DNA from: Venturia oleaginea
Lineage: Eukaryota; Ascomycota; Dothideomycetes; Venturiales; Venturiaceae
Assembly: GCA_013176395.1 (NCBI GenBank)
Contig: JABMLP010000005.1
Span: 558,001 to 622,000 of the forward strand
DNA: 64,000 nt
Direction: 5' to 3'
The notes under the pieces are model-generated. The model saw nothing but the letters and a program-made list of their open reading frames with translations. It did no database searches and was not told the DNA's origin. Below, piece after piece: positions 1 to 10,388 of this stretch. A program made the position numbers and the translations under genes. Every line of letters starts with the position of its first letter. The stretch's first letter is position 1.

Positions 1-2025
1 TCACTCTTTTTGATGTCACATTGTAAGCCTGCAGCGCGCAGTCTTTCAAGTACCTTGTGAACGTGCTCTGTGTGCTGCAATAGGTCTTCCGAGAAGATGA
101 GGATATCATCAAGGTATGCGGTGCAGAAGTCGTCAAGGTATTCCATCAGGATCGTATTCATGTACTTCTGCCAGGTAGCAGGGCCATTAACCAGTCCCTC
201 CATCATGACTTTTGCATTTGAAACTTCCATATCGGGTACGAAAAGTGGTGAGGTCTTCAGAGTCCGGGTCCATCCGAATTCGATGGAAAGCTTGTCGGAT
301 ATCTAGCTTTGTAAAGACCTTGGCCTTTGACAATCTAGCCATTGTCTCTGTGATGAGCGGAATAGGATATCGGTCTTTCTTTGTGAGCGTGTTGAGTCTG
401 CGGTAATCAATACAGAAGCGGAACTTCTGCTTCTCACCCACCGGCGTGGGCTTCTTGACGATGAGTACAGGCGATGCGAATGGGGATATGCTTGTCTCAA
501 TAAAGCCTGAGTCAAGATTCTTCAGTACCCATTCTTTGACGAAGTTCAGCTCATCCAATGACATGTTGTACAGAGGGCAGAATCCAGGCGAAGCCATGCC
601 TCCACCTTCTAGTTCAATGACATGGTCAACACCTTCTTTGTAGGTTGCCAATCGATTCGAGTCTGCTTCTGAAAAGACATCCTTAAACTTTGCATGCTTT
701 GCCGGTAGCTTGTTGTCAATGAGCTCCTTCATGTCCGCAGACTCATCTGCAGGTAGTCGTCCATCCAATGATGCCAACGATAGCCTTAATCGCTGTGCAT
801 GGTCTTCAGGCGAGTCTCCTTTGGCTTCAGCTTGCTGCTGCGTCAGTTCACATATACGGAGCTCAACCTCATGCAATGATATGGAGCCTGCGATGGCTTC
901 CTTATCTTTTAAAGCTAGTCGAAATCCTGCAGCGCTGATGAGGCAAAGATCAACTCGGTTTTCTGAATACCAGGATCTGGTGCGATGGTCAAACTCCAAT
1001 GCCTCAATCTCCACCTGATGGTTGCTCCTCTTGAGCTCCTTATCCATTATGTTGTATCCCCGGGCTCTACTCCGTTGGAAAGAGTCTCCATAGCTGACGT
1101 ACAGCTCTTCATTTTCATCCTCTTCGCTGTCAGTGCTATCCTCGAAATCAGATAGGTCTGAGCATCCACTGTCGGAATCGCTGTCAGGGTAGTCCTCATT
1201 AGGATCTTCTTTGACTGTTGGAGGTGGTGCTGGCGTGGTAATCTCGCGTAGAGTTGGCGTCAGTTTCGTGTTCTGCGGAACTGAGGGCTGGTCCAAGGCC
1301 AAAGTCAAGTCAACTGGCTCATTCTGAGTCAATTTGCGCAGTTTTTTCGAAAAGGTATTGTCCAAATTAGGCCTAGCCTGTCCTGCTTGATGCCTGACCT
1401 GGCTAAGCCGTCCACCTTGATTCCTCCTATCCTGCAGTTTCATTGCCTGCTCCCGCTTATTGATGTCCTTTTGGATTGCGCTGACATTGATAGCTTCCGC
1501 TGGTATGTATACATTGTCTTCCACCATAACCCTTCGCTGGAGAGGAGCTACTTTAGGCCTTGATTCTGGCCAGTGCAATCGATGGCGCTTGCAGTTCGGG
1601 GAGATATCATTGTATGCCAACCATGTCCTGCCTAAAATCACATCGTGGTGTCATAATGTCACCTCTAAGAAGGGAACATTGTACACTTGCCTGCCATCCA
1701 ATTCTATGTGTAGCAGCGTCGCATGTGTGATGTCTTCCTCCTTGTGGTCCTGGTATCCGGTGGCCTTGGCTGGCTTCTCAAGAGGTCGTCGCTCAACCTA
1801 AGGGAATCGTGAGGATAATCGCGCTGCACACTTGCGGTCCATGAAGGCGTAGCCGTTGGCTCCTGTATCAATCAGTGCCCGAAGAGTGACTCCCATTCCA
1901 TTAAAGTAGACAACGATGTCAAAGATGAAGGCAGGGCCGCCAAACATCTTTGAAAGATTCAGTTCATGCACCATGTAACGATACTCAATGTCTCTGTTAC
2001 TGGGACCCGGTGTGGTGACTTCCAC
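1..2025 (-). pseudogene. Gypsy pol (aspartic protease and N-terminal reverse transcriptase), broken and partial
   Basis: The protease carries the catalytic IDTGA motif near 1870 and the LGRTWL element near 1630. RT begins around 600 with the FASPVLIVKK and FCIDYRRLN blocks, and the active-site YLDD lies in the first 150 bp. Three lesions are visible: TAG at 1798-1800 (CAG to TAG by a CpA change), TGA at 1651-1653, and a one-base gain in the T run at 210-213 that shifts the RT frame just before the VNGPATWQ block. The region 850-1250 is an acidic linker. No function is expected. Confidence 0.85.
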
Positions 2026-2538
2026 CGAGCCTAGTCTTTAAAGGCAGCTCAGCAACCACTCCATTTAACTGTAAGGCGGTGATTGTAGTAGCTTGGCAAT
2101 TTCGTTGTTGGTGACCTTCCTGCTTACATTTAAAGCACTTGTTCTCTCGAGTCAGTTGAACAGCTTCTTCGAAGGTTAGGCCAAAATCCTTGAACTTGTT
2201 GAATCCGGTGTCTCGTTGCTCAAAGCGAACACCTCCGCTGCTAGAGGAGTTGGGTCTGCTGTTGTTGAATCCTCTATTGTTGAATCCTCTATTGCTGAAT
2301 CCTCCATTCTGGCCATTGTTGCCTCCATTCTGGCGATTGCCATTGCCGTTGTTGTTGGAGTTGTCCTCAGGCTTTTCATTGCGCCTGCGCAGTTGGTCCT
2401 CATAATATGTCTTCTTGTATGTGCGGCTTAATGCAGTGGCGGCATTGCAGAGTTGCTGGTAGGTAACTGAGTAGTCTCCGACTTCTCGTGCTAGGCCTCT
2501 CGCCAATGCAGAGTAGAGTCTATCAACCATTTCACGCT

Positions 2539-2611
2539 CGGTTAATTGCCGTATGAACACATACATCAAAAAATCTAGCCAACACATACATCCAATTGCT
2601 AGGACATACAT
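2539..2611 (+). repeat. MULE left terminal inverted repeat (73 bp)
   Basis: This matches the reverse complement of 4630-4702 base for base, starting CGGTTAATTGCCG. After one mismatch at the inner end a few more bases agree. It contains repeated ACATACAT motifs. Confidence 0.93.
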
Positions 2612-2909
2612 TGAAAACTGCGCATACATTCGCATACATTCTAGACTGTAAATGTATGTATTAGCAATAAATTTTGTCTATGAATTTGACCCACCTTTTG
2701 ATGGCGACAACGTCGCAGTCGCAGTAAGTATACGCGCTATACCGCATGTAAATAGTATATAGAAGGCTTCTATTGCATATTTGAGCAATTCAGAGTCAGC
2801 TAATATCGTATTTATTAAACTACTTCAACAACCTCCCAACCTCCCAACCTCCCTCCCTCCCTCCCTCTATTACAACCCCCGTCAACTCCGCTCTTCCTAT
2901 CTACTTCCC

Positions 2910-4482
2910 TCACCTTGTACAAGCAGCTCCTGAGTGATTTGGAGAGCCGCAGTGACGGCAATTGCCTTGTGAACGTTTTGGGCGTTTGTTGGAAGCCTGT
3001 AGTATTAAAGTCTGAGTTTCTGCTGTATTGCGAGAGCGCTTCTTGGTAACTTTTGGTGGTAATGGCTCTTTCTGACTAACTTGAGTAGCCTTAATCTGTA
3101 GGAGCTCTTCAAGAGCATCGTCAGCATCGTCAAAGGCGGCCTCATCTTCAGAAATCTCGGTGTTTTGGGCCTGACGAGAAGATATAATCTCATCGTAAGT
3201 AGCATCCATTTCGGCTTCAAGATCGTGATCAAATACCGCCGCTTCTTCGTCAGATTCCGAGTCGCTAGATGATGAAGACTCGTCTGAGATTTCGATGGTT
3301 TCATTACGCTTCCGGCGGCCTTTGGTAGCGGTTTTAGACGCTGCTTTTGATGATTTTTTACCCTGGGTTGATCGTTCAGCGGCCGTGGCTCCTTTGCGTT
3401 GAGAGTCCTTTCGAATACGGCTATTCACATTATGCTTGCGCATACGAAGATGTTTCGGACGTCCTGGCTTACGATTTGGCTCACTAGGGAGAGTTTGACC
3501 ATCTGGAATGAGATTCTTGATCAAAACTGGGCGTAGTGAGCCGCTGTAGGCTTTGCGGTATTGACTGCGCTCGTAAATAGTAGAATTGCCGTCAGTATAC
3601 ACAATTTTGAGGTCGTATTTGAGAGCTAGAATGGCCGCAAAAACGTGAGCACATGGTAGACGATGGCCCTGCCTATTCTAGGCAATCGCAGACTCCTTTA
3701 TCAAGGTCTACAACCCAGCCTGCAGCGCCGGGAGACTCATGAAGCCTCACAAGGACTACCGTTGGTAGCACTGCGGCGGCGAGGAAGACATTATTCTCTG
3801 CTCTCTTGAATCTGTAGAAGGCTCCATTGTATGTTCCGGCTTCTATAATTGTTTGGTAGATGTCGTTAGTGAAGCCGCTGCCTTCGAGTAGATTGCCGCG
3901 TTGTCGAAGATACGATAACATTGGTTTGATCAACTGAAATTGTATGTTTGAGTCTCCGTCAAGGTCTCGTAAAATAGCCGCCTTTGTGCGATGGGCTTGG
4001 CTGTACGAGAGAGTGATGCCAGCCTTCATACGAGCATTACTCTTTACGGCTTTTGGCTTAGTGGTTCTATCGTTGGTGATAAGGTCTCCATTCAAGCGCT
4101 TTTGGTATGCAACACTATGAGGACGTCGCCAACCATAATGAGTAAAGACTGGTCAGGTATGAGGTATGAAAATGCGTAAAGTTGGTCGAGGGTCGTCGCC
4201 AATGAAGGCAATGCGCGCCTTTAAGGTATTAGCAAAGGGCTGAATCGAGAGACTGAATAATACCTTAAAACCACAAGTCTCAGCTATCTTTTGTCGACAT
4301 TCTGCTGCCCAAAATTTGCCGTTTCCATTCAACACTTTGAAAGATTCGTGGGCTTCAATAATCGCATCTGTGACTGCATTTGCGCCGTCTTCCAGGGAGT
4401 CAAATTGCATACCAATGGTGAGGGATGGATAGGGAGGCCTATCTTCAGGCCCAGGGCTTTCGAATGACGATGTGCGAGGCAT
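2910..4482 (-). pseudogene. MULE transposase remnant without catalytic core (SWIM finger, zinc knuckle)
   Basis: The likely start is MPRTSSFESPG at 4482. The N-terminal part resembles the FAR1/WRKY-GCM-like DNA-binding region of MULE transposases. It stays in one frame to 3673 with a single TGA at 4153-4155. Near 3680 a small indel shifts the frame, and the next frame completes a SWIM-type zinc finger (CDC ... CAH). The tail holds an acidic Ser/Asp/Glu-rich stretch, basic patches and a CX2CX4HX4C knuckle (CRHCGSPNHSGAAC). The roughly 400-residue DDE region expected between the two ends is missing. Confidence 0.75.
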
Positions 4483-4629
4483 AATTGAGTGCGTAGTGTT
4501 GAGTTGTATTAAGTAAAAAATGTAGATATCAAAATGTGGTAAACAAAATTTAGAGTCACGTACGCGTGTTCGCGAAAGATGCACGAAATTGACCAATTAG
4601 AGCAATGTATGTATCAGCAATTTTTTTCT

Positions 4630-4702
4630 ATGTATGTCCTAGCAATTGGATGTATGTGTTGGCTAGATTTTTTGATGTATGTGTTCATACGGCAATTAAC
4701 CG
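4630..4702 (-). repeat. MULE right terminal inverted repeat (73 bp)
   Basis: Exact inverted copy of 2539-2611. It is followed directly by the 10-bp target duplication at 4703-4712. Confidence 0.93.
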
Positions 4703-6117
4703 ATTTCACGCTTCATGATCTTACTGATGTTGTCCGCACCTGTGAGGCCTTTAGTGAGTCCAGAGACCGCTGCCTTGTATTCAAAATCATTCTTGAATTC
4801 AGTGAAATCCTGATATGGCTTCATCAACAGTGTCTTGAATGATTGCCGCGCGTTGTCTGCCTCGAATGGATCCACAAATCTGGTATCCAGCACAAGGTAG
4901 AGGTCTTCCTTTATCAGCTCGCTGTAAGTCTTACCCAATGTTCCGGGTAGAATCAGCAGCGCATTCTTTGTGGCTTCTCCTGTGACTGATATCATGATCA
5001 GGGCTTTCTGTGCGACGAGGCTCATCTCTTCTGCGTCAATTTTGAGATCGATGCTTGACTTCCACTGCTTATATTCTATCGATGTAGCGCTATCCTTGAG
5101 GTCCTTTGGCATGGGCATCTTGGTCCGGTTTCCACCACCACGGTTGGAGACAATGCTGTCATCGGTTTCTCCATTCATCTTGCGCGCCTTGAGGGCATTG
5201 AATTTCTGTGTCAAGTCGGTTTGTTCATCGAATTCCTTGGAGCGCATATTCTTTTCCGCTTGGAGGTCTGATATAACTCCTAATACTTGCTGCTGCAAGC
5301 CTTCCACCTCTTGAGTACGCTGGCTTACTTGGTCAAGGGCTATATTCAGCTCATTCTGTTTTCCCGCCACCTTTGCGTTGCAGACGGTGGTCTCATTTGC
5401 TAGTAGGGTAGCGCCTTGTGTCTTCATGTTTTTGAGTGTCTTTCCTAGCACGTTGATTTGGTCGGTCTTGACTGCAGAGCTCTTGTATTCCAGGACGATT
5501 GTTTCTAATGCTAGGGATGGGTCTGCAGTAATAGCTTCTTGTAGGTTGTCTACCGTCAAGGCCCATGTCTTCTTGCTACCAGTACTATCCGTGAGTGAGA
5601 ATTCGAGAGGAGCCGTAACCTTGTTATCCAGATGGGCCAGGCGCTTGTCGTAATCATCTTGAAGTATGGCTGCTTTCAATTCTTCAATGGCATCCCAATC
5701 CTCTGCTGATTCTCCGGTAAGGACCTCGTCTCTCAACTTGGTGAGCTCAGTTTCTCCTGCGAAGAACCTATCCGCCATAATGCTGCTTGGGTTTCTCTTT
5801 CTGCTTGGGTATATGTTCGTTTTGTACGAGGGTTGCGATCCGTGGATGGCTTGCTTTTTTGCGGTTTCTGGCGGTCCTTGGACGGCTTTTACTTCGATAC
5901 TTGAAAAGATACGCTCTTACAGTGTTTGCTTGCGGTGCCTCGTGCGTGAGGGCTTTTGCGATATACGAGGTGTTGCTGTTGCTAGACAAAAGGCTTTGTC
6001 CGTATGCTGTTTCCGGTGTCAAATTGACGGCTATCCAAGTATGCGACTTGCGACAGCGGGGATACGTCTTTGTACAAGACCCTGACCTTCCCAGGTAGAT
6101 GTATTGACCGTAAATAA

Positions 6118-6310
6118 TGTCACGGCAGCGATAGGATGTATAGAATGAACTAGGGTTCTAAGAACTGAGTGTGATAATAGAATTTACGGTAGAGAACGAG
6201 TTACTATACGAGGGCGCGAAGATATCGCGCCTTAGCCACAATGTGGCTAAGCCGATACGCCCGAGCCATGAAGTAACGTGACGGCAAAGGAGCCATGCCG
6301 TGCCGTCACA
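6118..6310 (-). repeat. Putative 5' LTR of the gypsy element (193 bp)
   Basis: On the minus strand this block starts TGTGACGGCA and ends TGCCGTGACA, so it has TG...CA ends with short imperfect inverted termini. It lies upstream of gag. The other LTR is outside the window, so identity cannot be tested, and I see no clear tRNA-primer site at 6117. The outer boundary is supported because the sequence directly beyond 6310 resembles the local 64-bp repeat. The inner boundary is less certain. Confidence 0.5.
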
Positions 6311-6324
6311 TCCAAGATACTACT

Positions 6325-6380
6325 TAGATGTCCAAACTTTACGAAAGTGAACATTTAGCAATATCTAGTATAACTTCTAA
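6325..6380 (+). repeat. Diverged copy of a 64-bp local repeat unit
   Basis: The stretch around CTTTACGAAAG...ATTTAGCAATATC resembles the two tandem units at 10389-10500. It lies between the gypsy LTR and the LINE palindrome and so appears to be pre-existing target DNA. Confidence 0.55.
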
Positions 6381-7093
6381 AAAGAGAACTTCTCCACGGA
6401 GTCGAAATCGCCCAAATCCATCGAAATAAAGCTACAGACACTCGCACGGTACTCGCAAGGGTTACTTTACCCAAAAAGAGATGCCGCAACCAGCGCAGGA
6501 GTCTGGCAGCCATCGGTTCAGTACCGGAGGGTACACCACCTCAGCCAAACGGGACCCAACAAACCCAAAAAGACCCCCCCGAGGGCCCTGAAAAGCCCGA
6601 GAGCGCAAAGAACATCTTACTACAGCTTCTTCTCGAGCTCGATAGCCCAGCACCGCCCCCAAATCGGTCCATTTTCATCCAAGTCCAACTCGCCGTCAAA
6701 GCCCTAGGCCAACCCCTGAACTCCCAGAACGCTACCGCAAGCAAACAACTCGATCGAATCGAACGACTAGTGGAATCGCTCACCCAGCGGTCCCCTACCG
6801 GACCTACCCCGGGCCCAGGAAACAAGCTATGGTCGAAAGTCCATATGGAAGCCCCCAAATCAGTCCGAGTGCAGCTCCAGGATAAAGCCGGCCTCACGGC
6901 GGAGGACCGTCTGGACCCCCAAAGGGTCCTTGAAGAGTGTCGGAAGGATATGCCACAAGCAATTGCAGTAAAAGTGCTAGAGAGCGGGGCAGTAGATGTA
7001 CACTTTCGAACTACAGCAGATAAGGAGAGAAGCGCTACTCAAGGCCCTGGCACGACTGCAGTGGTACTCAAAAAGAACCACCTTATTGAGGTG
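6381..7093 (+). repeat. Left arm of LINE-derived palindrome (713 bp)
   Basis: Pairs without gaps with the reverse complement of 7547-8259 (coordinate sums are constant at 14640). I found only two differences, both near the inner end. It holds the LINE 5' leader and the first part of ORF1. Confidence 0.95.
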
Positions 7094-7555
7094 TTTGGAG
7101 TTAAGAAAAACATTAGAGTCGGAGACGGAAAGAGCAAGGACAATACGGCAGCAGTTAGGGACCTGAACGAGGGTAACCAGAGGCTCTGCCCAAGCACAAA
7201 AATAGTATCAGCGGCATGGAAATCCTTAAAACGGAAAAGGGACGAGAGCGGTTCGGCCACGGCAAACCAACGGGGATCCCTCCTTATTGGAGTAGCTACA
7301 GTCGGGGACAGAGACACGATTATCAGGAAAGGCATAGTAATCCAGGGGGAAATCTATCAGTGCAGACTGTTCGACCATACCGCCACGACAAAGCAATGCT
7401 TGAAATGCCAGAAATGGGCCCATATAGCTACCCACTGCGGTGCCGGAGCGATCCGTTGTGCGCGCTGTGCGGGGGAACACGATACGAGAGACTGCTACAA
7501 GATAGCCGCTACAGTACCGGACAGGTGCCGGAACTGCGATAGACCCCACCTCAAT
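6770..7555 (+). pseudogene. LINE ORF1 (gag-like, zinc-knuckle) fragment
   Basis: The reading from MESLTQRSPTG continues through a basic middle region to three zinc-knuckle-like motifs: CLKCQKWAHIATHC, CARCAGEHDTRDC and CRNCDRPHLNK. This arrangement is typical of ORF1 in Tad/I-clade fungal LINEs. The genuine ORF1 sequence ends at about 7546; the codons after that are antisense of the inverted arm. The reading may be open further upstream of the chosen start, as the leader at 6400-6770 has few stops in frame. The fragment is not a full gene. Confidence 0.7.
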
Positions 7556-8259
7556 AAGGTAGTTCTTTTTGAGTACCACTGTAGTCGTGCCAGGGCCTTG
7601 AGTAGCGCTTCTCTCCTTATCTGCTGTAGTTCGAAAGTGTACATCTACTGCCCCGCTCTCTAGCACTTTTACTGCAATTGCTTGTGGCATATCCTTCCGA
7701 CACTCTTCAAGGACCCTTTGGGGGTCCAGACGGTCCTCCGCCGTGAGGCCGGCTTTATCCTGGAGCTGCACTCGGACTGATTTGGGGGCTTCCATATGGA
7801 CTTTCGACCATAGCTTGTTTCCTGGGCCCGGGGTAGGTCCGGTAGGGGACCGCTGGGTGAGCGATTCCACTAGTCGTTCGATTCGATCGAGTTGTTTGCT
7901 TGCGGTAGCGTTCTGGGAGTTCAGGGGTTGGCCTAGGGCTTTGACGGCGAGTTGGACTTGGATGAAAATGGACCGATTTGGGGGCGGTGCTGGGCTATCG
8001 AGCTCGAGAAGAAGCTGTAGTAAGATGTTCTTTGCGCTCTCGGGCTTTTCAGGGCCCTCGGGGGGGTCTTTTTGGGTTTGTTGGGTCCCGTTTGGCTGAG
8101 GTGGTGTACCCTCCGGTACTGAACCGATGGCTGCCAGACTCCTGCGCTGGTTGCGGCATCTCTTTTTGGGTAAAGTAACCCTTGCGAGTACCGTGCGAGT
8201 GTCTGTAGCTTTATTTCGATGGATTTGGGCGATTTCGACTCCGTGGAGAAGTTCTCTTT
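7547..8259 (-). repeat. Right arm of LINE-derived palindrome (713 bp)
   Basis: Inverted copy of 6381-7093. On the minus strand it encodes the same ORF1 N-terminus beginning MESLTQRSPTG at 7870, and its reading then runs into the loop. Confidence 0.95.
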
Positions 8260-8311
8260 GTTAGCACGAATTTGTGTTCATGCCAAATGATTGTGGTAGA
8301 TATTGCGTGTA

Positions 8312-10143
8312 ACGTGTTCCACCACCGAGCTGGTCAACCCACCGAGCTGGTCAGTTTCTGCCAAGACGACCAACTCCCTCGTTAACACGATATGTCTCAA
8401 CAACAAAATGCGCAATTTTCTAACAGAGAAGGCAGAATTCAGCTTGCCCTTTCTGCCAATGACACCCACCAATTCCGAAGCCTCCGGCGCGCTGCTGAAG
8501 CGTTTGATGTATCTCCTTCAACATTGACTAGCCGATACAACGGAATCACGTATCGCCTAAATACTCGCAACGCCCAACATAAGCTCACTACGACTGAAGA
8601 GCAGAAAATTGTCCAATACATCCTCGACCTCATTTCGCGAGGATTCGCGCCCCGGCTGTGTGAGGTGGCAGATATGGCGGATAAACTACTAGGTGTACGC
8701 GGTGGGGAGCCAGTAGGGAAAAACTGGGCTGAGAGGTTTATAACGCGCTCAGATGAGCTCAAGATGGCCTTCAATCGAGTTAAGGATAGGCAGAGGATAC
8801 TACAGGAAGATCCAGAGATTATTGGCGCGTGGTTCAAGCTCGTTGCAGACACTAAGGCAAAGTACGGCATCCACGACGAGGATACGCACAACTTTGACGA
8901 GATTGGCTTCCAGATGGGCGTTATTGGGTCAATGAAGGTCGTCATAGCTTCTGAAAGACGTACACGGCCTAATTTGATCCAGCCAGGCGATCGCGAGTGC
9001 GTTACAGTTATCCAGAGCATCTGCGCCGCCGGGTATGCGACCCCGCCATTCATTATCTACAAAGGACGCGTTCACATCTCTGCGTGGTATGAGGAGGCAG
9101 ATATACCACGGAATTGGAAGCTCTCGGTCTCTGAGAACGGCTGGACAAACAACGCGCTTGGTCTTGAGTGGTTGAAGCACTTTGACGCGTATACAATGGC
9201 GCCTCAAGTGGGGGGGTATAGGCTGCTCATCTTGGACGGCCATGAGAGCCATCTCAACCAGGATTTCAAGGACTACTGCCTCGAACATAAGATCATAACA
9301 CTCTGTATGCCACCTCATTCATCGCATATCCTCCAGCCGCTTGATGTGGTCTGCTTCTCGCCGTTGAAGTGCAAGTACTCTCAACGAATTCGAGACTTGG
9401 CACGCCGACGCGTCTACCATATCAACAAAGAAGGCTTCCTCCCAGCCTTTAAAGACGCGTTTTTCGACGGGTTTACGAAAGAGAACTGTCAAAAGGCCTT
9501 TGAGGCAGTAGGGCTAGTCCCTATCGACGCGCAGGCGGTATTGGACCGCCTTGAAGTACGGCTACGTACCCCGCCAGAACCCCGTCTCCCAGAAACGCCG
9601 TGGCAGTCAAAGACTCCAAGCAATACTCATGAATTTGGATCCCAATCCAAGCTCGTAAGCGAGTCTTTTATTCGGTCACCAGTTACTGCGCAGGCTGGCT
9701 TTTCCCAGCTTGTTAAGGGTGCTGAATTGATGCTTCACCAAAACGCTCTACTCGTTGCGCGCAACCACGAGCTTGAAGAGCAATTGGCAGTAATGACGAA
9801 GCGAAAATCGCGCAAAAGGAAGCGGATCTAGCAAGGTGGTACTATTGATTATGGGACTGCAGCAGCGCAGGTAGCTGCAGAGGCGTCTGTAGCGCCTCAG
9901 GGATCGAAGAAGGCTCGTGGTAGTAGCAATTAAGAAACAGCCCAACCAACTCAACGGCGCTGTGGGAACTGCGGCGTAACTGGGCATAATGCGCGAACTT
10001 GTAAAAAAGATATCAAGATATCTTCTCAATCAGATAGTAGCACGACGGACTTAGAATCTATTGTTGATAGTGAAAAAATTAAAGAGTCGTAACATGAGAT
10101 GGTCGTGCCAAGAAATTTTGAGCGGTTGGGTGGTGGAGTACGT
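8312..10143 (+). mobile_element. Fot1/pogo-type DNA transposon (copy A)
   Basis: It is flanked by TA (8310-8311 and 10144-10145) with degenerate inverted ends starting ACGTGTTCC on the left and ACGTACTCC on the right. The left end repeats a CCACCGAGCTGGTCA motif twice. It contains one transposase gene and is closely related to the nested copy at 22033-23847 but has more decayed termini. Confidence 0.8.
8392..10092 (+). pseudogene. Pogo transposase copy A, DDE core intact, C-terminal tail cut by stops
   Basis: The uninterrupted reading 8392-9831 (479 aa) carries an N-terminal psq-type helix-turn-helix (residues about 10-60), a CENP-B/Tc5-type HTH (about 70-135) and a DDE_1 domain with D169 (NFDEIGF), D282 (LDGHESH) and D318 (QPLDV), giving DD35D spacing. 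Downstream the same frame continues to 10092 and encodes a CX2CX4HX4C knuckle (CGNCGVTGHNARTC), but TAG at 9829 and TAA at 9934 interrupt it. Comparison with the 22-kb copy shows CAG and CAA at these places, so both are CpA to TpA changes. Confidence 0.85.
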
Positions 10144-10388
10144 TACCTAATCTTTATAAATATGAATATTTAGCGATATTTGTCATGATCGAACTATGTT
10201 GGTATTCGAATGCAGTTAAATGTAGTTAAAGGTGGTGGTTCTGCTCGATCAGGTCTAGCGCGAGACTGGTCACAAGTACTTAGACTCGTCTCTACCTCTT
10301 AGTTAGCTCCTCATCCTTACAACTTCGCACATCCCATAGAATTCAAGTCATGCTTCCAAGTCAAGTCCAAGGTCAAACGTGACATATT
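10144..10388. other. Non-coding stretch after pogo copy A
   Basis: No gene is seen. The first 40 bases include an ATTTAGCGATAT motif that resembles the 64-bp repeat, so the pogo element may also have landed in repeat-derived DNA. The remainder is unremarkable. Confidence 0.4.

Larger units (their letters stand above)
2539..4702 (-). mobile_element. Non-autonomous MULE (Mutator-like) transposon inside gypsy gag
   Basis: The element is 2164 bp, bounded by 73-bp perfect terminal inverted repeats and a 10-bp target-site duplication (ATTTCACGCT at 2529-2538 and 4703-4712). Long TIRs with a 9-11 bp duplication are typical of Mutator-like elements. The internal minus-strand reading encodes the N-terminal and C-terminal parts of a MULE transposase but no DDE catalytic core, so the copy depends on a partner. 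The identical TIRs suggest a recent insertion relative to the decay of the host gypsy copy. Confidence 0.9.
1997..5778 (-). pseudogene. Gypsy gag polyprotein, split by MULE insertion
   Basis: The N-terminal part (5778 to 4713, about 355 codons) is a helical gag with a heptad-rich coiled-coil segment and the capsid-like stretch around YKQWKSSIDLKI. The C-terminal part (2528 to 1997) carries an Asn/Gly-rich linker and one zinc knuckle, CX2CX4HX4C (CFKCKQEGHQQRNC). Removing 2529-4702 joins the halves in the same frame within the duplicated target (codons for R-E). The gag end overlaps the pol start by 29 bp in another frame, as expected for programmed frameshifting in this family. Confidence 0.85.
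1..6310 (-). mobile_element. Ty3/gypsy LTR retrotransposon, 3' end outside window, interrupted by a MULE
   Basis: Minus-strand order is LTR (6118-6310), about 340 bp leader, gag (5778 down to 1997, split), protease, and RT running off the window at position 1. The gag has a CCHC knuckle and the pol has DTGA protease and YLDD RT motifs, in the Ty3/gypsy order PR-RT. RNase H, integrase and the 3' LTR lie beyond the window. The copy is dead: pol carries two in-frame stops and a one-base frameshift, and a 2.16 kb DNA transposon sits in gag. The flank beyond 6310 matches a 64-bp repeat unit found again at 10.39 kb, which supports that element boundary. Confidence 0.85.
6381..8259. mobile_element. 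Tad-like LINE 5' fragments arranged as an inverted duplication
   Basis: Two copies of the same LINE 5' end point outward, joined around a 453-bp loop (7094-7546) that continues the plus-strand copy's ORF1. No ORF2 (endonuclease/RT) and no 3' end or A-tract is present in either copy. Both arms start at the same LINE base, so the outer ends are probably the true LINE 5' ends. Any transcript across the whole unit would fold into a long hairpin. Confidence 0.8.

Noticed and set aside
187..1018. Plus-strand open frames across the gypsy pol
   Set aside because: They are antisense shadows of the minus-strand RT/protease reading, which carries the recognisable motifs.
6462..6897. Minus-strand open frames in the left palindrome arm, repeated as plus-strand frames at 7743-8178
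   Set aside because: They are antisense of LINE ORF1 and appear twice only because the DNA is duplicated.
6381..8259. Ordinary LINE 5' inversion by twin priming
   Set aside because: Twin priming inverts the 5' part once and does not duplicate it; here the same segment exists twice in opposite orientation.
8439..9318. Minus-strand frames opposite pogo copy A
   Set aside because: The same antisense frames recur opposite copy B at 22684-23719; they follow from the conserved transposase codons.
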